Assembly: GCF_040610475.1 (NCBI RefSeq)
Contig: NZ_JBEXMJ010000002.1
Coordinates: 403,541 to 467,540 of the forward strand
Reading direction: 5' to 3'
Source: Actinopolymorpha sp. NPDC004070
GTDB taxonomy: Bacteria > Actinomycetota > Actinomycetes > Propionibacteriales > Actinopolymorphaceae
Length of the DNA stretch: 64,000 nt
Positions within the stretch are counted from its first letter, which is position 1. Each line of letters opens with the position of its first letter. The notes under the pieces were generated by a model. It made no database searches. It was not told the DNA's origin and saw only the letters and a list, made by a program, of their open reading frames with translations. Positions 1 to 8,114 of this stretch are shown here, in pieces. A program made the translations under genes and the position numbers.

Positions 1-2
1 CG

Positions 3-896
3 CCCGGCGGTTCCAGCAGCGGGTCCGCGGCGGCAGTGGCCGCCGGACTGGTGCCGCTGGCGCTGGGTACGCAGACGGTCGGCTCGGTGCTGCGCCCGGC
101 GGCGTACTGCGGGATCGTCGGCTTCAAGCCCGGTCACGGCCGGATCCCGGCCGACGGACTGGTGCCGAACGCCCCGACCTTCGACACGGTCGGCATCCTC
201 GCCGTCGACGTGGACACCGCGGCCAGGGCGGCCGGCGTCCTGTGCACGGACTGGCGCCCGGACCTGGTGGCCGATCCGCCGTCGCGGGGGCTCCCCGTGC
301 TCGGCGTACCCGACGGTGCTTACCTGCGGCAGGCGACCCCGGCGGCCCGGCAGGCGTTCGCCGCGCAGGTGGAGACGCTGACCGCCGCCGGTTACACCGT
401 CCGCCGGATCGGGATGCTCGACGACGTCGACGAGGTCAACCGGCGCAACCGGACGATCAACGGCTTCGAGTTCGCGCGGGTGCACGAGCGCTGGTTCGCG
501 GCGTACGCCGATCTCTACCACCCGCTGACGGCCGCCGCGGTCCGCGACGGACAGCGGGTGTCCGAGGCCGAGTACGCCGACGCGCTGGCACGGCGGCAGC
601 ACTTCGCCGACGACCTGGTGCGGCGCATGGACGCCGAGGGGATCGACGGGTGGATCGCACCCGCGGCGACCGGACCCGCCCCGGCGAGCCTGGACTCCAC
701 CGGAAGCCCGCTGATGACGCTGCCCTGGACCCAGGCCAGGCTTCCGTCGGTGAGCGTGCCGGCCGGTCTGGTCGACGGGCTGCCGGTCGGGCTGCAGTGC
801 GTGGGCCGCCCGGGCGCCGACGAGACCCTGCTGGCCTGGGCGCGGCGGTTGGCAGCCGCCATGGGAACTACCCGACGACGCGAAGGACTTCGATGA
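3..896 (+). CDS. Amidase (amidase-signature family), 5' truncated by window edge
   Basis: Hydrolyses a carbon-nitrogen amide bond; the substrate cannot be told from sequence. The open frame runs in from the window start, so the N-terminus is missing; 297 residues remain. It opens inside the amidase signature: [15 protein letters not shown] carries the cis-serine, and [15 protein letters not shown] carries the expected nucleophilic serine, followed by GFKPGHGRI. The catalytic lysine should lie upstream of the window. The C-terminal part ([28 protein letters not shown]) is typical of the family. The stop overlaps the start of the ketosynthase gene in an ATGA, so the two are probably translationally coupled and belong to one pathway beginning outside the window. 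It could be a GatA-like, allophanate-hydrolase-like or natural-product amidase. Confidence 0.9.
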   Translation, partial: PGGSSSGSAAAVAAGLVPLALGTQTVGSVLRPAAYCGIVGFKPGHGRIPADGLVPNAPTFDTVGILAVDVDTAARAAGVLCTDWRPDLVADPPSRGLPVLGVPDGAYLRQATPAARQAFAAQVETLTAAGYTVRRIGMLDDVDEVNRRNRTINGFEFARVHERWFAAYADLYHPLTAAAVRDGQRVSEAEYADALARRQHFADDLVRRMDAEGIDGWIAPAATGPAPASLDSTGSPLMTLPWTQARLPSVSVPAGLVDGLPVGLQCVGRPGADETLLAWARRLAAAMGTTRRREGLR

Positions 897-1828
897 GCGG
901 TTCGCAGATTGTGGCCATGGGCCACTACCAGCCCCCGAAGGTGCTCACCAACGACGACATCGCCCGGCTGGTCGACACCAACGACGAGTGGATCCAGAGC
1001 AGGGTCGGCATCCGTACCCGCCACATCGCCGAGTCGGAGACGGTGGACGAGATGGCGGCCGCCGCGGCGGAGAAGGCGCTGTCGGCCTCAGGGCACACCG
1101 CGGGCGAGGTCGACCTGGTGGTCGTCGCCACCTGCACCGCGGTCGACCGGTCGCCGAGCATGGCCGCCCGGGTCGCCGCCCGCCTCGGGATCGCCGCACC
1201 GGCGGCGTACGACATCAACACCGCCTGCTCGGGGTTCTGCTACGCGCTCGCCACCGCCGATCACGCCATCCGGGCCGGTGCGGCGCGCGCGGCGCTCGTG
1301 ATCGGGTCGGAGAAGCTGTCGGAGGTCACCGACTGGACCGACCGGTCGACCTGCATCCTGGTCGGCGACGGAGCCGGTGCCGCGGTGGTGACCGCGTCGG
1401 AGGAGCCGGGGATCGGGCCTGTGGTGTGGGGTTCGGCGCCGGAACTGGGCGACGCGGTGCGCATCGAGGGCCAGCCCGGGGTGTTCAGCCAGGAGGGCCA
1501 GGCGGTGTTCCGCTGGGCGACCACGAAGCTCGCGCCGATCGCCCGGGAGGTGTGCGCGCGGGCCGGCGTCGCCCCGGCCGACCTCGCCGCGGTCGTACCC
1601 CACCAGGCCAACCTGCGCATCATCGAGCCGCTGGTACGCCAGCTCGGCGCGACGAACGCGGTGCTCGCCCGGGACCTGGTGGAGTCGGGCAACACCTCGG
1701 CGGCCAGCGTGCCGCTGGCGCTGTCGAAGCTGGTCGAACGCGGCGAGGTGCCGACGGGTGCGCCGGCGTTGCTGTTCGGGTTCGGCGGCGGACTGGCGTA
1801 CGCCGGACAGGTGGTGCGCTGCCCCTGA
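893..1828 (+). CDS. Beta-ketoacyl-ACP synthase III (FabH-like)
   Basis: A thiolase-fold condensing enzyme expected to join an acyl-CoA starter to malonyl-ACP in the cytoplasm. The Cys-His-Asn triad is intact: Cys112 in [11 protein letters not shown], His237 in [10 protein letters not shown] and Asn267 in [23 protein letters not shown] is also present. At 311 residues it is slightly shorter than housekeeping FabH; the segment before the [12 protein letters not shown] stretch is compact. The ATG lies inside the ATGA overlap with the amidase stop, which decides the start over a much longer open frame upstream. Pairing with an amidase and the absence of other fab genes argue for a specialised acylation or starter-unit role rather than bulk fatty-acid synthesis, but this is inference. 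Confidence 0.9.
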   Translation: MSGSQIVAMGHYQPPKVLTNDDIARLVDTNDEWIQSRVGIRTRHIAESETVDEMAAAAAEKALSASGHTAGEVDLVVVATCTAVDRSPSMAARVAARLGIAAPAAYDINTACSGFCYALATADHAIRAGAARAALVIGSEKLSEVTDWTDRSTCILVGDGAGAAVVTASEEPGIGPVVWGSAPELGDAVRIEGQPGVFSQEGQAVFRWATTKLAPIAREVCARAGVAPADLAAVVPHQANLRIIEPLVRQLGATNAVLARDLVESGNTSAASVPLALSKLVERGEVPTGAPALLFGFGGGLAYAGQVVRCP

Positions 1829-1873
1829 CCGAGGGGCTGTCCCGCTGACCCTGACCGAGGCTCCGGAGGTGAC

Positions 1874-2314
1874 TCAGGAGCCGAGGTTGCCCCGGATCCG
1901 CTCCAGCGCCCGGATCAGCGCCGCGCGGTCGTCCTCGTCGAACCCGGCCAGCGCCCGGTCCGACAGCGCCCGCGTCTCCGCGTCCAGGACGCCCTCGAGT
2001 TCCCGCCCGCGCTCGGTGAGATGGATGCGGACCAACCGGCGGTCGCGGAGGTCAGGTTCGCGGGTGACGAGCCCGGCGGCCTCCATCCGGATCGCGGCCC
2101 GGGTCACGGTGGGGGTGGCCAGGCCGAGTCGGCGGGCGAGCTCACCGGGGGGGAGGCCGTCCTCCTTCCACAGCTCCCTGAGCAGGAACTGCTGGCCGTC
2201 GCGGACGCCGTGTGCGCGGTAGGCCACGTCGGCCGCCTCGGCGAGGGCCCGCTTGGTGGCCCAGAAGACGCCCTGGAACTCATCGCGTGGGAAGCTGCGC
2301 GGCATCGTCGTCAC
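1874..2314 (-). CDS. MarR-family transcriptional regulator
   Basis: A 146-residue winged-helix DNA-binding protein. The pattern GQQFLLRELWKEDGLPPGELARRLGLATPTVTRAAIRMEAAGLVTREPD is the MarR recognition-helix region, followed by the wing (DLRDRRLVRIHLTERGREL, split here for length) and a C-terminal dimerisation helix. The GTG at 2314 was chosen because GAGGGAGA sits 8 nt upstream of it; an ATG three codons in (2305) is the alternative. The start lies 4 nt after the stop of the upstream MocR gene, so the two regulators are co-transcribed. Its targets are unknown; the divergently placed ABC exporter operon is the obvious candidate. Confidence 0.9.
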   Translation of the reverse strand: MTTMPRSFPRDEFQGVFWATKRALAEAADVAYRAHGVRDGQQFLLRELWKEDGLPPGELARRLGLATPTVTRAAIRMEAAGLVTREPDLRDRRLVRIHLTERGRELEGVLDAETRALSDRALAGFDEDDRAALIRALERIRGNLGS

Positions 2315-2318
2315 GGCG

Positions 2319-3833
2319 TCATTCTCCCTCGCCGGCGGCGGCCCGGATCGCGTCGGTGAGCCGCGCGACTGCGGTGGCGACGGCGTTGTCGGGCAGGTTG
2401 CCGTAGCCCAGTACGAGTGCCGGCCGGGCCGGGTCGGGGTGCAGCCGGTAGCCGTCGAGGTCGGCGAGCCGGACGCCGCGGGCGGCGGCCCGGGCGACGA
2501 CGGTCGCGGCGGGAGTGTCGGGTCGCAGGTGGAGGACGAGGTGCAGCCCGGCGGCGACGCCGGACAGCTCGCACCGGGGCAGGCTCGTGCCGAGTGCGGC
2601 CACCAGGGCGTCCCGCCGGTGGCGGTACCGGTGCCGGGCCGCGCGCAGGTGCCGGTCGTACCCACCGGTCTCCACGAACGACGCCAGCGCGAGCTGGTCG
2701 ATCACCGGCGGCCCGGACGTGCGGTGCTCCGGCGTCTCACGGAGCGCGGCGGCCCAGCGGCCCGGCGGGAGAAGCCAGCCGATTCCGATGGCCGGTGACA
2801 GGGTTTTCGACAGTGAGCCGAACAGCGCGACCCGGGCCGGGTCGGTTCCCTGCAGGGTGCCCACCGGCCGCCGGTCGTAGCGGAACTCCGCGTCGTAGTC
2901 GTCCTCGAGCACGACCCCGTCGACCTCCCGCGCCCAGGCCAGCAGCGCAGCACGGCGGGCCGGACCGAGCACCACGCCGGTCGGGAACTGGTGGGCCGGT
3001 GTGACGACCACGGCACGCACCCGCGGATCATTGGCGAGCTCGTCCACCAGCAGCCCGTCGCCGTCGACGGGGATCCCGACGGGTTCCAGGCCGACCCGCT
3101 CCAGCGCCTCCCGCAGCCGGGTCCAACCAGGGTCCTCGACGCCGATGTGGGTGTGTCCCTCGGCGCGGAGCATCCGGCCGAGCTGGGTCACCCCGTCGGT
3201 GACACCGGCGGTGATCCGCAGGTCACCGGCATGTGGATGGGCGCCGCGGCAGCGGCGGAGATAGTCGGCGAGGACCTGCCGCAGGTGCGCGGTGCCGCCC
3301 GGCGGCGGATAGCCCAGATCGGTGTACGACACGGTGGACAGCTGGGTGCGGACGGCCTCCGCCCAGCGTCGCCGGGGAAACTCGCGCAGGTCCGGCAGAC
3401 CGGGAGCCAGGTCGTACGGTGTGCCGACCGACGCTCTGGTCGGCCCGGTCGCGTGCGTCCGTGCGCCGGGCTGACCTGCGGGCTGACCTGCGGGCCGGCC
3501 GGTGGGCCGACTGGTGAGCTGGACGACGGACCGGGTGGTCGGCTGGACGGTCCGGTGTCCGGTCGGTGCGTCCGCGCGGACGACGGTGGCCGAGCCGGTC
3601 CGGGCGGTGAGGTAGCCCTCCGCGACGAGTTGTTCGTACGCCTGGGTGACCACCCACCGCGAGCAGCCCAGGTCGACCGCGAGGGCGCGGCTGGGTGGCA
3701 GCGCGCTGCCGGCCCCGAGTCGGCCGGTCCGGATCGCGTGCCGCAGCGCCCGGGTGAGGCGTTCGTGCAGCGGCCCGGAGCCCTCGACGTCGAGGAGGGT
3801 GTCCCAGGCCAGTTTGGCTCGGGTGATCGCCAT
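2319..3833 (-). CDS. MocR/PdxR-type GntR regulator with aminotransferase-like domain
   Basis: A 504-residue fusion of an N-terminal GntR winged helix (about 20-88: LGAGSALPPSRALAVDLGC, YEQLVAEGYL) and a class I aminotransferase fold (about 135-495). The PLP-binding lysine is Lys343 in LFGSLSKTLSP, and EDDYDAEFRYD (310-320) is characteristic of the family. Family members sense PLP or amino-acid adducts and regulate vitamin B6, GABA or transport genes. The linker (about 107-126) is proline/glycine rich with repeated GRPAGQPAG units. ATG 3833 was chosen because it directly precedes the helical N-terminus; an in-frame extension to 3944 looks like non-coding leader. A TACGAT -10-like hexamer lies 8 nt upstream, so the mRNA may be nearly leaderless. 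Confidence 0.92.
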   Translation of the reverse strand: MAITRAKLAWDTLLDVEGSGPLHERLTRALRHAIRTGRLGAGSALPPSRALAVDLGCSRWVVTQAYEQLVAEGYLTARTGSATVVRADAPTGHRTVQPTTRSVVQLTSRPTGRPAGQPAGQPGARTHATGPTRASVGTPYDLAPGLPDLREFPRRRWAEAVRTQLSTVSYTDLGYPPPGGTAHLRQVLADYLRRCRGAHPHAGDLRITAGVTDGVTQLGRMLRAEGHTHIGVEDPGWTRLREALERVGLEPVGIPVDGDGLLVDELANDPRVRAVVVTPAHQFPTGVVLGPARRAALLAWAREVDGVVLEDDYDAEFRYDRRPVGTLQGTDPARVALFGSLSKTLSPAIGIGWLLPPGRWAAALRETPEHRTSGPPVIDQLALASFVETGGYDRHLRAARHRYRHRRDALVAALGTSLPRCELSGVAAGLHLVLHLRPDTPAATVVARAAARGVRLADLDGYRLHPDPARPALVLGYGNLPDNAVATAVARLTDAIRAAAGEGE

Positions 3834-3968
3834 GTTCAGGGATCGTACGCCCGCACCAATCCCCGGCCAATCCACAGCCGAGCTCCGCCGAACCTCCGCC
3901 GAGCCGCCACCAGGACCGCGGTCCGCCCTGCCGATCCCGTACACCCGTCAGCACGCCCATCGACGCCC

Positions 3969-3986
3969 ATCAACCGATCGGTTGAT
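3969..3986. promoter_or_regulatory. Perfect 18-bp palindrome, TetR-type operator candidate
   Basis: The sequence ATCAACCGATCGGTTGAT is a perfect inverted repeat with core ACCGATCGGT. TetR-family operators often look like this. It lies between divergent promoters, about 135 bp from the MocR start and 185 bp from the exporter start. No tetR gene is in the window, so the binding protein is unknown. Confidence 0.5.
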
Positions 3987-4047
3987 CGCAGGTGTGGCCG
4001 GTCGGGCGATCCGCCCGGCCCCACCCGACCGCCAGACTCGAAGCCAC

Positions 4048-4125
4048 CGGAGCCAGCCACCGGAGCCAGCCACCGGAGCCAGCCACCGGAGCCAGCCACC
4101 GGAGCCAGCCACCGGAACCAGCCAC
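4048..4125 (+). repeat. 13-bp tandem repeat array, six copies
   Basis: Six head-to-tail copies of CGGAGCCAGCCAC. Five are identical (starting 4048, 4061, 4074, 4087, 4100); the sixth (4113-4125) has one G-to-A change. A partial unit precedes the first. The array sits in the leader of the ABC ATPase gene, ending 47 nt before its ATG. Confidence 0.95.
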
Positions 4126-4172
4126 GGAAAGACCCGGCCGAGCGTCCGGCCGTACGACGAAAGGGCGGCGCC

Positions 4173-5081
4173 ATGCCGGTCATCGAGGTGTCCCACCTGC
4201 AGAAGCGGTACGGCGAGAAGGTCGCGGTCGACGACGTCTCGCTCACGGTGGAGGCCGGTGAAATCTTCGGCATCCTGGGCCCCAACGGTGCGGGCAAGAC
4301 CACCACCGTCGAGTGCGTGAGCGGTCTGCGGACCCCCGACGCGGGCGACCTGCGGGTGCTCGGGCTGGACCCCCGCCGCGACCGGGCCGCGCTCCGCGAA
4401 CACCTCGGCTGCCAGCTCCAGGAGAGCGAGCTGCCCGGCCAACTGCGGGTGCGGGAGGCGCTGGAGCTGTACGCCTCCTTCTACCGCGCGCCGGCGGACT
4501 GGCGGGAGCTGACCGAACGGCTGGGGCTGGCCGGCCAGCGGAACACCGTGTTCGCGAAGCTGTCCGGAGGGCAGAAGCAACGGGTCTCCATCGCGCTGGC
4601 GCTGATCGGCAACCCCGAGGTCGCGATCCTGGACGAGCTGACCACCGGCCTGGACCCGCAGGCGCGCCGCGACACCTGGAACCTGATCGAGCAGGTCCGC
4701 GACAGCGGCGTCACGATCGTGCTGGTCACCCACTTCATGGCCGAGGCCGAACGCCTCTGTGACCGGCTCGCGGTGATCGACTCGGGCCGGGTGGTCGCGG
4801 TGGACACCCCGGCCGGCCTGGTCGCCCGCACGGGAGGCGAGCAGCGGATCAGGTTCCGGCCGTCGGCGCCGCTGCCCGACGACGTCTTCGCCGACCTGGT
4901 GGACGTGACCGGTGTGAGCCGGACGGGCGACCTGGTGGTCGTCACCGGGACCGGCGACGTGCTGGCCGCAGTCACCTCCACCCTGGCCCGGCGCCAGGTC
5001 GTCGCCCACGAACTGCGGGTGGAGCAGGCGAGCCTGGACGACGCGTTCGTCGAGCTCACCGGCCGGGCCCTCGCCAACTGA
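4173..5081 (+). CDS. ABC transporter ATP-binding protein, DrrA-type exporter
   Basis: The 302-residue nucleotide-binding subunit that powers the ABC-2 permease encoded next. Walker A is GPNGAGKTTT (about 36-45), the signature is LSGGQKQRVSIA and Walker B is VAILDELTTGLDP, where EL replaces the more common EP. A C-terminal extension (about 220-300) with ELRVEQASLDDAFVELTGR is the DrrA-type tail. It should export a drug, lipid or wall component across the membrane. The ATG is preceded by AAGGGCGG. The gene heads a four-gene operon: ATPase, permease, histidine kinase, response regulator. The kinase pair probably controls or is served by the exporter. Confidence 0.93.
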   Translation: MPVIEVSHLQKRYGEKVAVDDVSLTVEAGEIFGILGPNGAGKTTTVECVSGLRTPDAGDLRVLGLDPRRDRAALREHLGCQLQESELPGQLRVREALELYASFYRAPADWRELTERLGLAGQRNTVFAKLSGGQKQRVSIALALIGNPEVAILDELTTGLDPQARRDTWNLIEQVRDSGVTIVLVTHFMAEAERLCDRLAVIDSGRVVAVDTPAGLVARTGGEQRIRFRPSAPLPDDVFADLVDVTGVSRTGDLVVVTGTGDVLAAVTSTLARRQVVAHELRVEQASLDDAFVELTGRALAN

Positions 5082-5090
5082 CAGCCAGCC

Positions 5091-5165
5091 GACAGCCCGC
5101 CCCACCAGCCGACAGCCCAACCCACCAGCCCAGCCCAACCCACCAGCCCAGCCCACCCCACCAGC
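5091..5165 (+). repeat. Four imperfect 17-20 bp direct repeats between exporter genes
   Basis: Units at 5091-5110, 5111-5130, 5131-5148 and 5149-5165 share the pattern CAGCCCAACCCACCAGCC with small changes. They fill most of the unusually long (133 bp) gap between the ATPase and permease genes of one operon. The composition (CAGCC/CACC) resembles the array at 4048-4125, suggesting related slippage or a shared RNA-level role. Confidence 0.85.
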
Positions 5166-5214
5166 GGGCATCCCACCGCGGCCCGCCGACCCCCGCACCG
5201 GAAAGAGAAACCCC

Positions 5215-5949
5215 ATGTCCGCCCTGGCCAAGCTCACCGCCGTGGAGGCGAAGCTGTTCCTCCGCGAGACCGGGATGGCGGTACTGACCATCGCCTTCCC
5301 CACCCTGCTCCTGGTCGTCCTGGGCCTGATCCCCGCACTGCGCCGGCCGGACGAGCTGTTCGGCGGCATGCGGTTCGTGGACGTCTTCATGCCCTCGCTG
5401 ATCGTCCTGGTGCTCGCCCTGCTCGGGGTGAACACGATGCCGACCCGGCTGGCGGGCTACCGGGAGAAGGGCATCCTGCGCCGGTTGTCGACCACCCCGG
5501 TGCACCCCCGCAACCTGCTCGCCGCCCAACTCGTCGTGAACGCCGTCGTCGCGCTGGTGGCGATCGGCCTGCTGATGCTCGTCGGGTACCTCGCCTTCGA
5601 CGTGCCGATGCCGCGCCACCCGCTCGGTTTCGCCGCGGCCCTGCTGTTCGGCGGGGGGTCGATGTTCGCGCTGGGGACGCTGGCGGCGGCCACCGCGTCG
5701 AGCACCCGCGCGGTCGCCGCGATCGCGATGCCGATCTACTTCGTGTGCATGTTCCTCGGCGGGGTGTTCCTGCCCCGGTACCTCCTGCCCGACCTGGTGG
5801 TGACGCTCGGTCAGTACGCGCCACCGGGGGTGCAGGCGCTGCAGGATGCCTGGACCGGCGGCGGCCCGCAGCTGCTCCAGCTGGCGATAATGGCGGCGAT
5901 CGCCGCGGTCGCCGCCGCGGTCGCCGCCCGGATGTTCCGCTGGGAGTGA
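5215..5949 (+). CDS. ABC-2 type permease (DrrB-like)
   Basis: A 244-residue integral membrane subunit with about six hydrophobic segments, the first around residues 20-40 (AVLTIAFPTLLLVVLGL). The conserved late segment AIAMPIYFVCMFLGGVFLP and the following ...LPDLVVTLGQYAPPGV are typical of ABC-2 exporters. It forms the pore for the upstream ATPase. AAAGAG upstream of the ATG acts as ribosome-binding site. No substrate can be assigned; the combination with a NarL-type two-component system is common in actinobacterial antibiotic or lipid export loci. Confidence 0.92.
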   Translation: MSALAKLTAVEAKLFLRETGMAVLTIAFPTLLLVVLGLIPALRRPDELFGGMRFVDVFMPSLIVLVLALLGVNTMPTRLAGYREKGILRRLSTTPVHPRNLLAAQLVVNAVVALVAIGLLMLVGYLAFDVPMPRHPLGFAAALLFGGGSMFALGTLAAATASSTRAVAAIAMPIYFVCMFLGGVFLPRYLLPDLVVTLGQYAPPGVQALQDAWTGGGPQLLQLAIMAAIAAVAAAVAARMFRWE

Positions 5950-6024
5950 TCTCGCGGTGTGGGCAGATTCGCAGGCGGCGGATTCTCCGTCCGGAGCGCC
6001 GTGATCAGGGAGGGAGGCGGTCCG

Positions 6025-7422
6025 ATGGCTTCGCGGCGGTTCAGCGTGCGGCGATGGGAGAGCCTGGAGAGCCCGGTCTACACCGTTCTCCCGTACGTCC
6101 TGCTGGTGGCGTCCATGGTGCCCACCGCGATCCAGGCGGGCTCCTGGTCCGCGACGCGCATCTCGGTCGGGCTCGCGGTGCTGACCGGCGTCTGGGTCTA
6201 CGCCTGGATCACCCGGCGTCCCACCCTGGTCGAGCGTCCGGCGTACGCACGGATCTACTTCGCCGGGTTCGTCGTCCTGTCCGCCGCGATGGTCGTGCGG
6301 AGCCCGTGGTTCGGGATCTTCGTCTGGGTCGGTTACCTGCACGCGGGTGCATTCCTGCGTGGGCGCTGGAGGTACGCCGGGATCGCGCTGACCGGACTGA
6401 TCGCCGCGAGCTCCCAGACCGGCGGCGGCCTGCCCAAGGCCGACCCGTACTACCTCGCGGCGCTCGGCGTGCTCCTGCTGGTCAACGTCGGCATCGCCAG
6501 CATCGTCACCTTCTTCGCCATGGCCAACGAACGCGAGCACGAGGAACGCCGGCGGACCGTCAGCGAGCTGGCCGAGGCCAACCAGCGGCTGCAGGACGCC
6601 CTCGCCGAGAACGCCGGCCTGCACGCCCAACTGCTCACGCAGGCGCGGGAGGCCGGGATTCTGGACGAGCGCCAGCGGATGGCCCGGGAGATCCACGACA
6701 CCCTCGCCCAGGGGCTGACCGGCATCATCACCCAACTCGAGGCGGCCGCCCTGGCGGGACCCGCCGGTGACGGCGCCGACGTCGAGGCGTGGCGACGGCA
6801 TCTGGACAACGCCACCCGGCTGGCCCGGGAGAGCCTGTCGGAGGCGCGGCGTTCGGTGCGCGCGATCCGGCCGGAGGCGCTGGAGACGGCGCGGCTGCCC
6901 GAAGCGCTCGCCGAGGTCGCGGGCCGCTGGTCGACGCTGCACGGCGTGGCCGCCGAGGTGACCACCACCGGGACCGCCCGCCCGCTGCATCCGGAGGTGG
7001 AGGTGGCGTTGCTGCGGACCGCGCAGGAGGCGCTGACGAACGTCGCCAAGCACGCCCGGGCGACGCGGGTCGGACTCACCCTCTCCTACATGGAGGACGT
7101 CGTGTCGCTGGACGTCCGCGACGACGGGATCGGATTCGTACCGGCGGCCCTCTCCGCCGGGCCGGTTCCGGCCCCGGTGCCGGTCCAGGTGCCGGCACAG
7201 GTCGGCGGCCCGGCGGCCGAAGGAGCTGAACCCGTCGCGAACGCCGACTCTCCGGCCGACCTCCCGTCCCACGCCCGCCCCGACCAGGGCCACTACGGCC
7301 TGACGGCGATGCGGCAGCGGGTGCAGCGGCTGGCCGGCCGGTTCGAGGTGGAGTCCGAGCCGGGCGCCGGCACCGCCCTGTCGGCCGTCGTACCCGCGAT
7401 CGACGCCGGGGGTACGCCATGA
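6025..7422 (+). CDS. NarL/DesK-type sensor histidine kinase
   Basis: A 465-residue membrane sensor kinase. About five membrane segments occupy residues 20-165, followed by a coiled coil (about 170-215: NEREHEERRRTVSELAEANQ). The HisKA_3 box MAREIHDTLAQGLTG holds His224. The ATPase domain has ALLRTAQEALTNVAKHA (N box), DVRDDGIGF and GLTAMRQRVQRLAG. About 50 residues rich in Pro, Ala and Val (SAGPVPAPVPVQVPAQVGG) are inserted between DDGIGF and GLTAM, inside the ATP lid. ATG 6025 is chosen for the preceding AGGGAGGCGG; the open frame extends 22 codons further upstream. The stop overlaps the regulator start (ATGA). Confidence 0.93.
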   Translation: MASRRFSVRRWESLESPVYTVLPYVLLVASMVPTAIQAGSWSATRISVGLAVLTGVWVYAWITRRPTLVERPAYARIYFAGFVVLSAAMVVRSPWFGIFVWVGYLHAGAFLRGRWRYAGIALTGLIAASSQTGGGLPKADPYYLAALGVLLLVNVGIASIVTFFAMANEREHEERRRTVSELAEANQRLQDALAENAGLHAQLLTQAREAGILDERQRMAREIHDTLAQGLTGIITQLEAAALAGPAGDGADVEAWRRHLDNATRLARESLSEARRSVRAIRPEALETARLPEALAEVAGRWSTLHGVAAEVTTTGTARPLHPEVEVALLRTAQEALTNVAKHARATRVGLTLSYMEDVVSLDVRDDGIGFVPAALSAGPVPAPVPVQVPAQVGGPAAEGAEPVANADSPADLPSHARPDQGHYGLTAMRQRVQRLAGRFEVESEPGAGTALSAVVPAIDAGGTP

Positions 7423-8114
7423 CACCGCCGACACCGCCGACACCGCCGACTCCGCCGACCTCGCTGCCCACGCCCGCCGACCCGATCCGGGTGCTGATCG
7501 TCGACGACCATCCCGTCGTCCGTGACGGATTGCACGGGATGTTCGGCGCCGACCCGAGGTTCGAGGTGGTGGGCGAGGCCGCCGACGGTACCGAGGCGGT
7601 CCGCATGGTGCCGCAGTTGCGGCCGGACGTCGTTCTGATGGACCTGCGGATGCCGGTGATGGACGGGGTCACGGCGATCACCCGGCTGGCCGAGGCCGGT
7701 ACGCAGGCGCGGGTGCTGGTGCTCACGACGTACGACACCGACAGCGACGTGGTGACTGCGATCGAGGCGGGCGCGACCGGCTACCTCCTCAAGGACGCTC
7801 CTCGCGAGGAACTGTTCCGCGCGGTGGTGGCGGCCGCCCGCGGAGAGGCCGTGCTGTCCCCCGCGGTGGCGACCCGGCTGCTCGGTCAGGTCCGGCGGCC
7901 GGCGGTGGAGCCGCTGAGCCAGCGGGAGCTGGAGGTGCTCGGCCTGATCGCGCGCGGCTCCACCAACCGCGAGGCCGCCGCCAAGCTGTTCATCAGCGAG
8001 GCGACGGTCAAGACGCACCTGCTGCACATCTACGGCAAGCTCGGTGTGAACGACCGGGCCGCGGCGGTGGCGGTCGCGTTCGACCGTGGACTGTTGATGC
8101 CCGGTCGCAGCTGA
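7419..8114 (+). CDS. NarL/FixJ-type response regulator
   Basis: The 231-residue partner of the preceding kinase. The receiver domain (about 24-140) has DDH acidic residues and phospho-acceptor Asp75 in VVLMDLRMP; the C-terminal LuxR helix-turn-helix (about 165-225) includes LSQRELEVLGLIARG and SEATVKTHLLHIYGKLGV. The N-terminus is unusual: a (PPT)n-like run MTPPTPPTPPTPPTSLPTP encoded by a 9-bp DNA repeat precedes the receiver. The start overlaps the kinase stop. Its 3' end overlaps the convergent FAD oxidoreductase gene by 85 bp. It probably regulates the exporter operon it belongs to. Confidence 0.95.
   Translation: MTPPTPPTPPTPPTSLPTPADPIRVLIVDDHPVVRDGLHGMFGADPRFEVVGEAADGTEAVRMVPQLRPDVVLMDLRMPVMDGVTAITRLAEAGTQARVLVLTTYDTDSDVVTAIEAGATGYLLKDAPREELFRAVVAAARGEAVLSPAVATRLLGQVRRPAVEPLSQRELEVLGLIARGSTNREAAAKLFISEATVKTHLLHIYGKLGVNDRAAAVAVAFDRGLLMPGRS
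7422..7458 (+). repeat. 9-bp tandem repeat inside response regulator start
   Basis: Copies of ACACCGCCG (the last with one change) directly follow the ATG of the regulator gene and encode a TPP/PTPP run. This is likely a slippage-prone coding microsatellite. Confidence 0.85.

Larger units (their letters stand above)
3834..4172. other. Divergent intergenic region between mocR-like gene and ABC exporter
   Basis: This 339-bp gap holds the promoters of both divergent operons, an 18-bp perfect palindrome (3969-3986) and a 13-bp tandem repeat array (4048-4125). AAGGGCGG just before 4173 serves as ribosome-binding site for the ABC ATPase gene. Open frames across the gap are repeats read in various frames and are not credible genes. 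Confidence 0.7.

Noticed and set aside
4048..4125. CRISPR array
   Set aside because: The units are contiguous 13-mers without spacers and no cas gene is present.
2991..4172. N-terminal extension of the ABC ATPase by about 394 residues
   Set aside because: The extension reads antisense to the MocR gene and through the tandem repeats; the ATG at 4173 has a ribosome-binding site and starts at the family N-terminus.
5056..7443. A 795-codon minus-strand open frame opposite the exporter and kinase genes
   Set aside because: It spans three recognised genes and repeats, shows no motif, and has no plausible start signal.
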